Notes under the pieces: model-generated
Told to the model about the DNA's origin: nothing
Seen by the model: only the letters and a program-made list of their open reading frames with translations
The model's database searches: none
Assembly (NCBI GenBank): GCA_020627825.1
Contig: JAHDGD010000003.1
Coordinates: forward strand, 22,885 to 86,884
DNA length: 64,000 bases
Origin: Saprospiraceae bacterium
Lineage (GTDB): Bacteria > Bacteroidota > Bacteroidia > Chitinophagales > Saprospiraceae
Direction of reading: 5' to 3'
Shown: in pieces, positions 1 to 8,600 of the stretch
How positions within the stretch are numbered: the stretch's first letter is position 1
Layout: each line of letters begins with the position of its first letter
Made by a program: the position numbers and the translations under genes

Positions 1-55
1 ATAACTTTTCGAAGTCATTGTTTACACCAAACAACTTGTATAGTAATTGCTTCAT
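1..55 (-). CDS. N-terminus of probable ABC transporter permease (partial)
   Basis: An ATG at 55-53 on the minus strand opens a frame that stays open to the left edge and encodes MKQLLYKLFGVNNDFEKL. It begins one base after the stop codon of the ABC ATPase at 57-884, so the two are almost certainly co-transcribed. ATPases of the LolD/FtsE/MacB kind usually sit next to their permease, which is why I suggest permease. Only 18 residues are visible, so the function is inferred from position alone. Confidence 0.45.
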   Translation of the reverse strand, partial: MKQLLYKLFGVNNDFEKL

Positions 56-56
56 A

Positions 57-884
57 TTATTTGGTTAAAACTTGATTAATGAAATCATGTGGAGCATCTA
101 TTTGTTGGCCTTCTATATTCTTCCAAGTGTGATCAGCTTGGCGCACAAGATAATGCTTGTCCTCTATCCTTCCTACCGGATCAGTGATGGCATCACGTCT
201 TGATAGTAATAAAATAATATCTGCAAAATTCAATGCAAGTGGAATATCATGGGAAACAATCAATCCAGACCCCTGAAGATCTTCCAATATTTCTTTTAAA
301 GTGGACATTAATCGATGTGATGTATTTTTATCAAGATTCCCTGTTGGTTCGTCCCCAAATAATACACCGAAGTCACTTGCTATAGCTCTTACAAATGCTA
401 AGCGTTGTCTTTGTCCTCCTGATAATTCGTAAATATTTCGATCAAAAAGAGATCGATCCAAATTCAATTTATCCATAAAGTGCATCACGCGTTCCTTAGA
501 ATCTTCAATTTTCTTCCCTTCCAATAACATTCTAACTGCCATATTCTCACCTGCAGTGAAATTCGGCATTAAATTGGTATTTTGAAAAATAAAACTAAAA
601 TGTTTTCTTCGAAATTGAGAAATGAAATCATTATCACGATTCCATATATCCCCAATATTATCATTCGTCTCTTGATTGGAAAAAATGATCTGGCATTCGT
701 CTGCATTCTTGATGGTATTATTCATCAATCCAAGAGTTTCAATAAGTGTACTTTTCCCTATTCCTGAAACTCCTAGTACAAAAACTAATTTTCCTTTTGG
801 TATGTCTAAATCTTCAATGTGCAGTACAGTTTGTCCATTACTGTATGCACATTCAAGATTTTTTATCTTAAAGACTGAATTCAC
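57..884 (-). CDS. ABC transporter ATP-binding protein (LolD/MacB/FtsE-like)
   Basis: A 275-aa nucleotide-binding subunit that would power an inner-membrane ABC exporter or mechanotransmitter. All core motifs are visible: Walker A GVSGIGKS (38-45), Q-loop Gln101, signature LSGGQ (154-158), Walker B VLFGDE (174-179) and the switch His212 in IVSHD. The GDEPTGNLD wording after Walker B is typical of the LolD/MacB/FtsE branch. About 60 residues past the H-loop form a C-terminal extension without a recognised fold. The start is GTG at 884, because no ATG gives a complete N-terminal strand. The gene lies 28 bp after the vWA protein gene and directly before the presumed permease, which suggests an operon. 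The substrate is unknown; lipoprotein or cell-division transporters are both possible. Confidence 0.88.
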   Translation of the reverse strand: MNSVFKIKNLECAYSNGQTVLHIEDLDIPKGKLVFVLGVSGIGKSTLIETLGLMNNTIKNADECQIIFSNQETNDNIGDIWNRDNDFISQFRRKHFSFIFQNTNLMPNFTAGENMAVRMLLEGKKIEDSKERVMHFMDKLNLDRSLFDRNIYELSGGQRQRLAFVRAIASDFGVLFGDEPTGNLDKNTSHRLMSTLKEILEDLQGSGLIVSHDIPLALNFADIILLLSRRDAITDPVGRIEDKHYLVRQADHTWKNIEGQQIDAPHDFINQVLTK

Positions 885-912
885 TTAGTTGGTTTTTGGT
901 CAAATATAAGAT

Positions 913-3423
913 TTAGAAGGTGTATTCTACTGGTACCCAGAAATAAACATTATTGGAAGTAGGATAACAAAATTCATATTTCTTCCCTAAGTCTTTTATT
1001 CTTTCCAGTTCTCTAGTCTTTTCTAGAAGCTCTTCAATTAGCTTAGCTAATTTATCATCAGGCATTTTCTTTTCGCTTCGAATATCTCCTATTTGAAAAT
1101 CCATTCGATTACCGAACTCAAGCCCTTCTTTCTTTACACCCTGCATCCTAGCAGCCAATTCTGCACTTGAAAACTTCTCTACTTCTTTTTTGGATAAATC
1201 ATCATTACCTGTGAATTGTTTTAGTAGTTCTGTAAATGTCGACATCAATGCCTCTCTTTGCTTATCAGGAGAACTATCATATGCAGAGGCTAAACGCTTT
1301 AAGTTGTCTATATAACTCACCAAATCTTCATATGGCATAAATAGTACGTAAGAAAGTGAATTATTATCTGCTTTGCCCGGTTTTTTAGCTACATAAATTT
1401 CTTTGTACAAGTGATATTTTTCATGTACAATTTTCTTTAAATCTTCTTCATCATATCCATTGCCTTTTTTTGCCTTATTTAACAATCGATATACCTCTCG
1501 AGCAATTGCTGGCGACCATGTTCCAGTAGATTGATCCATTGCATTTCCACTCTCCGTCAAGCTGCTCATTTCATTACGGAATTGATCCACTTGTTGATAA
1601 ATCTTTTCTACTGATTCTTCAATATACTTTTCTACATCAGAACCTTTGATCTTATTCTCAAAAGGCGCTTTAATTAATCGACCAAACGAAGGCCCATTTT
1701 CAACATTTAAGTCATTCCCATCTAGTAAATCAGCCATTGAAGGGTTCGCTACAGCAAATCCAGGGAAATACTCCTTCAACTGAACGTAATCTCTATGCTG
1801 TCGTTGTGCTGATTCTAGCATCATAGTTCTTAGTAACTTGTTATATGAAGCAGACTCTCTCGTTCTATAGCTTCTACACTGAATAGATACCATGTGCATA
1901 TCAAGCTTATCTAAGAAATTCAATATATCATCACGTTCTACAAGTGTCTCATCTTTCGTTTCTTCAGCTTCGACACTTCTTACAATATTATTTTTGTAAT
2001 CTCCATAATTACCAATTGCTATAATAATATTCGATTCAGAAGTCGAAAAGCCAGCTTTTTTAAGCGTTTGTAATAAACCATAACGAGCTGAAGTCCAGTC
2101 GTCAGAATCTTTCCATGTATCGAATTGTAATTGATCTACGAAGTTGATCACTTTTGCACGATCTTGTGTCAATTCTTGAATCTCAAATAATTTTCCTACT
2201 TCCTTTTCCGGTGTATCACGATATACGGATGCTCCGTACTTGATTTTCACATTATCAGGAATATTATTTTCTAGGTTCGCCATTGCATTCATGATGGCTT
2301 GCTTATAATCATACATTGATCTTGTTCCTTCGATCATGAACATAACATTAATAAACTCTCTTTTCTTATTATTCTCCTCAACATCAGCAGTTATGGTAGC
2401 CCATTTTACCTCATCTATTTCACTTTGCACAAGATCCATCATAGATTGCGTATTAACTTCCGCAATCGCTCCTGTTCTATAATACTTCTCTGTATTATCG
2501 ATCATTGGGAATCGAACAACTTCACCTCTCAATCGTTTTCCATCACTTGCTAATTCAGCAGGATTTCTAGTGACAGGATCATTATTCCATAATACTTTAT
2601 CTTCGATTATTTTACCAGAATTATAATATGCATTTGCACTACCTGGATCCATAAATCCTACAACACGCTTCGATTTATCATTTTTACGCTCATTGAACGC
2701 ATCATCTTCGAAGTTTGGCTCAAGTGCAATTCTTGTATTCCATTTGGAAGCTTTCGCTTCTCTTACCCATCCTACTAAAGTCGTACTAATACTTCCACTA
2801 GGGCAACGACTATCTTTTCCTATAAGAAGACGACCATTCTCTCTTTTATAAACAAAGTAAAATTCGTAAATCGTTTTATTCCCTATCGTTTTGGAACCAT
2901 TCGGAGAGGTGTATATTTTCACAAGCTCTTTGTTATCGGAATTGATAACATTTGCCATATCCTTTACTTTATTAAGTAAGAATACTTTTCTATGAATAAG
3001 AGATCTTGGATCAATCAAGCTATTGTTCCATAAGAGTAGTTTGTCTTTTTTAATCCAACCCACATCGTGCTTCAAACTTTTTATTCCAAACTTTCCATCT
3101 CTTCTAGCTTTAACTACTTTTACCCATTCCTTGTTACTATCGACGACATAAAACCAATCCCCAAAGTTTACGGTACTTTGCTCTCCTGATTTTGCATCGG
3201 GTTTAGTATAGGCTTTGTTATTATCTCGATCACTAATTACAATCCATGGATCATCACTTGATCTTTTATGCTTTGAAGTAAGAAATTCATTTAATTGATC
3301 TACATACTCATCATCAAAGTAATCCAGAGGACTTTCGTAAGCGATAGGTTTCCCTTCTATTCGCTGAGAATAGCTGACAGATAAAAAAGTAAAAAATGCT
3401 AGGGTCAATAATATTATTCTCAT
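913..3423 (-). CDS. Secreted SH3-like / vWA-like protein, possibly TssR-related
   Basis: An exported protein of about 836 aa. I chose the ATG at 3423 because it starts directly with a signal peptide (MRIILLTLAFFTFLSVSYSQ); a longer frame to 3456 would add 11 polar residues in front. The N-terminal third looks like SH3-type modules (GDWFYVV...VGWIKKDKLLLW). A von Willebrand A-like domain begins near residue 360: FMIEGTRSM occupies the MIDAS position, but the first Asp of DxSxS is Glu, so metal binding is uncertain. The rest is helical. This order resembles TssR, the vWA protein of Bacteroidota type VI (T6SS-iii) loci, which would be meaningful next to an injection system, but I recognise the likeness only by general pattern. 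It precedes the ABC ATPase gene and follows the OMP gene, all on one strand. Confidence 0.6.
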   Translation of the reverse strand: MRIILLTLAFFTFLSVSYSQRIEGKPIAYESPLDYFDDEYVDQLNEFLTSKHKRSSDDPWIVISDRDNNKAYTKPDAKSGEQSTVNFGDWFYVVDSNKEWVKVVKARRDGKFGIKSLKHDVGWIKKDKLLLWNNSLIDPRSLIHRKVFLLNKVKDMANVINSDNKELVKIYTSPNGSKTIGNKTIYEFYFVYKRENGRLLIGKDSRCPSGSISTTLVGWVREAKASKWNTRIALEPNFEDDAFNERKNDKSKRVVGFMDPGSANAYYNSGKIIEDKVLWNNDPVTRNPAELASDGKRLRGEVVRFPMIDNTEKYYRTGAIAEVNTQSMMDLVQSEIDEVKWATITADVEENNKKREFINVMFMIEGTRSMYDYKQAIMNAMANLENNIPDNVKIKYGASVYRDTPEKEVGKLFEIQELTQDRAKVINFVDQLQFDTWKDSDDWTSARYGLLQTLKKAGFSTSESNIIIAIGNYGDYKNNIVRSVEAEETKDETLVERDDILNFLDKLDMHMVSIQCRSYRTRESASYNKLLRTMMLESAQRQHRDYVQLKEYFPGFAVANPSMADLLDGNDLNVENGPSFGRLIKAPFENKIKGSDVEKYIEESVEKIYQQVDQFRNEMSSLTESGNAMDQSTGTWSPAIAREVYRLLNKAKKGNGYDEEDLKKIVHEKYHLYKEIYVAKKPGKADNNSLSYVLFMPYEDLVSYIDNLKRLASAYDSSPDKQREALMSTFTELLKQFTGNDDLSKKEVEKFSSAELAARMQGVKKEGLEFGNRMDFQIGDIRSEKKMPDDKLAKLIEELLEKTRELERIKDLGKKYEFCYPTSNNVYFWVPVEYTF

Positions 3424-3516
3424 TTGTATCTCTTTTAGTTCCATAAATTTGGGCAATTTTCTATCGAATGTAAAGTTTTACCCACATTTAATTCTGATTC
3501 TGTATTATTTTTATCA

Positions 3517-5031
3517 TTATAACTTAAATACAAGACCTATTCTAGCCCCATATCTTAATACTCCGATGTCTTTGAAATTTTGCTGTAACACACTTGGATT
3601 TTCTGCACCTGAAATATCAGGTAGACCTGAAAGTTCAACACGCTCTCCTAAATGATTCGTCTCGTTTTGGAAATAAGGTAAGAAATTATAACTTACGTTA
3701 AGTCCAGCTTCAAGTGCCATATTGAAATTAAATTTGTAATGAAATAATGGAGTAACTTGAACAGCTGCACTGAATTTATTGCCTGTTTCTACTAATTCTT
3801 CATTAAAATCACTTTGTCCGAAATAGTCTTCTATAACATTTCCATTATCAAATTGATCTAAAACATATAATTCAAATCCTTCTGAAAAATTCGATCGATC
3901 TTCAGGAAATTGAACGAATGCTAATTCCCCAGTATAACGACCTGAAGAACTTATGGAATAGATTGGTACAGCTGCAACATCCAAAAAGATATCGTAATTA
4001 TAGCTTTCCACAAGTCTCAGGCTTACGCCCAAAGGAATATAAATATCTATAACTTGTAATCTTTCACTCAATGTATTGACTTCCTCGAATAATATGGTAC
4101 GAACAGTTGGAAAATCTTCTTCTGTAAATGTTCCTGTTGGAGTAAAACCTGCACCACCAATTTCAGCACGAATACCTGCTGCTGAACTAAATGACCCTCC
4201 GCCTGTAAATTCGTTCAGATTTGTCCTGAAATTATTAAAATTCAAGGAAAGTCCAGCCAATATATAAATGCTTTTCTTATTGTTGATACTTCGTCTAAAA
4301 ACAGCATCAATACCATATGAGTTATAGCTTACAGGGATATTACCATCAAACCCTACTGCTAAATCGGATGTTGTTTTCGAAATATTACCAAGATGAAAAT
4401 TTAGATCAGTTGAAATCATCGTTGCAGATTCAACTTTAACTTTTGTAGCTTCACCTTTAATGCTGATGATAGATGGAGCAGATAAATCATATTCTGGTAC
4501 CTCAATTACCATTTTCAGATTAATCGTTCGTCCATTATTTGGGTAATTAACAAACTTATTGTCTTTATCTAAACCATTAAACATGATCTTTTCAAATGAT
4601 ACAGTGACTTGATAAAATCCACTTGAATCATAGGCAATTTCATCAAGATAAACTTCATTCAATTCAAACTTTACTCCTGTCCCTTGCATGTATTCATACA
4701 CTTTATCGGCATAGGTTCCATAATTGATGTTTTGAGCATCTTTTTTAGCTAAATCATCGAATACTTCAGCAGATCCTGAAAAAATGCTGATAAAATCAGA
4801 ATATGCATCATCTGAAAATTGCATATTATCATCTAGAAAGGATGCTACTTTTGCATACTTGTTCATGATATTTGTAGCCGATGCCATTATTTCATCTTTC
4901 TGTTCATCGGTGATATCTGCTTTGATGTAAGACCCATCTTGGTATATTTTTATTTGGGCTTGACCCAAAAAACCTATGAGTAAAAAGAACATCAAAAAGA
5001 GCGGTTTAGTGTAGTGCATGTAAAATTTCAT
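3517..5031 (-). CDS. Probable outer-membrane beta-barrel protein
   Basis: A 504-aa exported protein with a hydrophobic signal peptide ending near FLGQAQ. The first 200 residues are mixed helix and strand with no recognised fold. From about residue 215 the sequence becomes short alternating amphipathic strands with many aromatic and Asn/Gly turns, and it ends YGARIGLVFKL with a terminal hydrophobic residue, as Bacteroidota outer-membrane barrels do. The gene follows the small lipoprotein gene by 12 bp, and both encode an N-terminal region with similar wording (tracking of residues such as YADKVYEYM and YYADIVSSFM), so the two proteins may share a periplasmic domain or act together. The specific function is unknown. 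Confidence 0.6.
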   Translation of the reverse strand: MKFYMHYTKPLFLMFFLLIGFLGQAQIKIYQDGSYIKADITDEQKDEIMASATNIMNKYAKVASFLDDNMQFSDDAYSDFISIFSGSAEVFDDLAKKDAQNINYGTYADKVYEYMQGTGVKFELNEVYLDEIAYDSSGFYQVTVSFEKIMFNGLDKDNKFVNYPNNGRTINLKMVIEVPEYDLSAPSIISIKGEATKVKVESATMISTDLNFHLGNISKTTSDLAVGFDGNIPVSYNSYGIDAVFRRSINNKKSIYILAGLSLNFNNFRTNLNEFTGGGSFSSAAGIRAEIGGAGFTPTGTFTEEDFPTVRTILFEEVNTLSERLQVIDIYIPLGVSLRLVESYNYDIFLDVAAVPIYSISSSGRYTGELAFVQFPEDRSNFSEGFELYVLDQFDNGNVIEDYFGQSDFNEELVETGNKFSAAVQVTPLFHYKFNFNMALEAGLNVSYNFLPYFQNETNHLGERVELSGLPDISGAENPSVLQQNFKDIGVLRYGARIGLVFKL

Positions 5032-5043
5032 CTTATGGTTTTT

Positions 5044-5646
5044 TTATTTTTGTGGAAGAATAGAAACGATATCAGCTGACTGATTCTTTATAGAAATTCG
5101 GAAAGTGATAACGATAGGGTATTCTATAGCTTCATCATAATAAAGTACTTGATTGTTTTTATTTAGTATATTGTAATTTCTTTTTATGGTTTCATAGGTG
5201 TAATAAAAATTGTAATCATCTTCTTCAGCATCGTCTACCTTAGGATCAAATTGAGCGCCAGTTCCTGCAAAAAAAGTATTAATGTCAGGCGTATCAAACT
5301 CTGTTACAACTCCTTTTCGATTCATAAAGGAAGAAACAATGTCCGCATAGTAATCTGCTTCAATTAACTGTTGGTCTCCTTGTGGATAGAGTTGTATATC
5401 ATTAAGGACCCGAGCACCTGATTCAAATAAATTCTTAAAATCCCAAACAGATTGATCGGTAACTACTCCACTTGTGTCCGTTAAAGAAGCTAATGTTATG
5501 TATTGCAAGTAAGATTCGTATAAAATTCGCTTATTAGCAGCTTCATACTTTTTTACATTTTGCATATATAGCATTTCTCGCTTATCTGTACTCATGGTTG
5601 AAGTACTGCGTGTAGTTGAACAAGAAATGAATAAATACATCATCAT
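5044..5646 (-). CDS. Small lipoprotein, unknown function
   Basis: An exported lipoprotein of about 200 aa with lipobox LFISC at the N-terminus. The first ATG (5646) gives a signal peptide of only eight residues before the Cys, which is too short. Reading upstream in frame adds a basic, hydrophobic stretch (RKLSIL) and reaches CTG at 5667 and ATT at 5670, just after the TAG stop of the giant protein gene at 5675-5673. The real start is therefore probably a non-ATG codon at 5667 or 5670, translationally coupled to the upstream gene; I give the ATG as the conservative boundary. The mature part resembles the N-terminal domain of the neighbouring outer-membrane protein in its YADIVSSFMNRKGVVTEF segment. 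Function unknown. Confidence 0.6.
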   Translation of the reverse strand: MMMYLFISCSTTRSTSTMSTDKREMLYMQNVKKYEAANKRILYESYLQYITLASLTDTSGVVTDQSVWDFKNLFESGARVLNDIQLYPQGDQQLIEADYYADIVSSFMNRKGVVTEFDTPDINTFFAGTGAQFDPKVDDAEEDDYNFYYTYETIKRNYNILNKNNQVLYYDEAIEYPIVITFRISIKNQSADIVSILPQK

Positions 5647-5672
5647 AAGTATACTTAGTTTTCTCAGAATCT

Positions 5673-8600
5673 CTATTGCTTTAATAATTTTATTAATTCT
5701 TGATTTCCATCCTCATCTGAAATCTGCATTAAATACAGACCAGTCGCTTGATGGTCTAACCTAAGGGTAAAGGTCTGTTCAATCTCTTCTTTCTCAAATT
5801 GTCTTTCCATTACAAATTGACCAGTCGTGTTGTATATTCTAAGTCGATAAAAACCCAATACATCTCCTTTTAGCTTTATATTAACCAAACCTGTAGCAGG
5901 GTTAGGAAATACTGTATATTGAGTCCCTTCCTCTGGATTAACACCAAGCCCAGGAGGCTCTGTTGCATTAAAATATATTTCCGATACGCATTCTGTTACA
6001 TCACAATAATTCACTTGTATCGATAATATATCATCTGTTTCCAATGGAGATCCTTTGATATAAAACCGATCCGTTTCACCTTCAATAGGCTGCCCATTTA
6101 GCATCCATTGATAACAGTAATTTTCATCATCACCAGTAAATGCATACAAGTCGCCAGGCCATCTTATAATTGAATCTATTGAAGGAGAACTTGCATCTAA
6201 AACATTTAATAAGATTTCATCACTGTTAGAACAAGTTAATAGATCACCACCAATTATGGTGTCTTTTTCTTGTTCAAGAAGAACACTTATGGTTGAATTC
6301 CCAGGAATATCTGGCGAAACATCCAATAGTACTTGAGATTTCCCTTCGATTGTGTGAAGTGTAGTAAATTCTTCAGGAGTAACCGTAAACGCACTTCGAA
6401 GAGCATCCAAGTTCATACGCATTTGAAAATCAAATTCATTTTTACATACATCAAAGTCATCTTCAAGATTTTCTAAATTGGTATTCGGATCTTCATAAAT
6501 GAGAATTTGTTTTGGGTTTAAACCCAAACAAGTTGTATCAACACTAAAGCCTTGTGCAGAAGCATCTTTTTCAAAGATAAAAGCTGTTATGAAGTATTCT
6601 GTATTTGTCTCTAAATTCGGACTGCTATTTACATCAAAAGTAAATACTGAACTATTCGAAGGAGCTTCACTATAGACTAAACTAGATTCTGTATACTGCT
6701 GAGTAGATTGATTAAATACAGCAAAAACAATACGTTGGCCTTCAAAAATATCAGGCTCAGGGGTCAAGGTAAACTGAAATTCATCAGACGAACAAATGTA
6801 TTGATCACCATTAAAACTAATATTCTGTTCTTCAGCAATAGGCTGAAAAGAAACGCATGTTTCACATTGACCAGCTACAGATATGATTTCTGAATTCTCT
6901 TCATCACATCCTTCATCCACTATAGTGAATGTGGTTGCCTCTCCATTCTCAAATATATCAGATTGGAAAGGGTTTTGTGTGACTGCCTCGCCATTAACAG
7001 AAACCATACCAGTACCACCATTAAATAGGATGTCATATTGTACTTCAAAATTTTCATTATCCAAACATATAGTATCTACAACAAAAGTTAATTCTTCTAG
7101 AAATTCTACTTGAAATGACGTATCAATTCCATCATTTTCACAACCTGTAGGAATGTCATTTATGTTCTCCGTACTTTTATATCCAACTAAATCAATAAAT
7201 GTTACATCAACTACGGATGGTAAATTCAATGGTGATGGCAGTTGAATGGTATCGCTTGCGCCATTAAAGATTTTGACATATGGATTTCCATCTAACTCAT
7301 AATTCAAAACAAAATCATCGGAATTAGATGGTATATCAAATTCAAAAGATAACTTTTCACCAAAACAAGCTTCTTTATCTAAAATAAAGTCATTAAAACT
7401 AGGTATCTGCTGGACATTGGCATTTCTAACACCAGAAGTTCTTATACAGGCATTACTATAATTCACAAAGAATTGATATGGATAATTACCTGGTTCTTGA
7501 AACTCTACAATAATAGAATCAAGAAATTCTTCATCCGTCTTAAAAAATGTTTCTTTTATAATAAATTGAAGCCCAGTAACACCTGTTTGGATCTCATTCA
7601 ATTCAATTAACTCATCTATATCAATACCGTCAATAATGAAATGCCCATCAATTGGTACAGTTGCAGTTTCACCTGGAATAGGATTGGCAACTAAAGCACT
7701 GCACGCTCCGGCGCAAAAGTTGTCTTGAACAGGAAAACTAATACTACAAGAACCATTTGCTGCAACATCCATGTTAACACAACTCCCCTCTGAACTACAT
7801 CCACAATCATCAACTACAACTAAACAAACATCAAAAAATCCTTCATCCATGAACTGATAGGAAAACAAATCATCTTCAGTGAATGTAGATTCAATAAATT
7901 CTCCATCTACGTACCAATCGAATCTAAATATTGGACAATCTGTATCGCTAGAAGGATCAACCACTGAAAATTCAGCAGTAGAAAGTGCTTCAATAATTTC
8001 CACGTCAGTACTTATACCTGCAACAGGAATTGTTTTGATATCTAATTCAATCAAATCGATTCCTTGACATCCATTCTCATCTTCGACAACAACACTGTAA
8101 TTTGGTATATTAGGATTTGCTTGTATTATAATCATAGATTCTTCTGATCCTGTATTCCAATTGTAAGAGACAAAAGATTCAGTCGTAGAAAGCGTAACCT
8201 CTGAATCTTCACAATAAGAAGATGCATCGCCTACAATTTGAGGAATAGGTAATGGATTAACCACTATTTCTATATTTTCTACAATTTCACAACCCACACT
8301 ATTACTTATAATAGCAGTATATAATGTAGTTTGAGTAGGGCTTACTTCAACTAAAGCGTCATTTTGGACATCTTGTAATTCTTCATTTATCCACGTAATC
8401 GTTCCTGAAAAACCTTCTGCGATTAACGATATTGTTTGGCCTAAACATATTTGATTATCAGGATCGTTAGATGTTATAGTACCTTCTACATCTGAAAGAA
8501 CAATCTCTTGTGTTTGAACAGTTTGACAACCCGTATCATTATCAATTACTGTCAAAATATAGGAACCTTCATAAGAAGCATCAACTGAATTCAATTCAAT

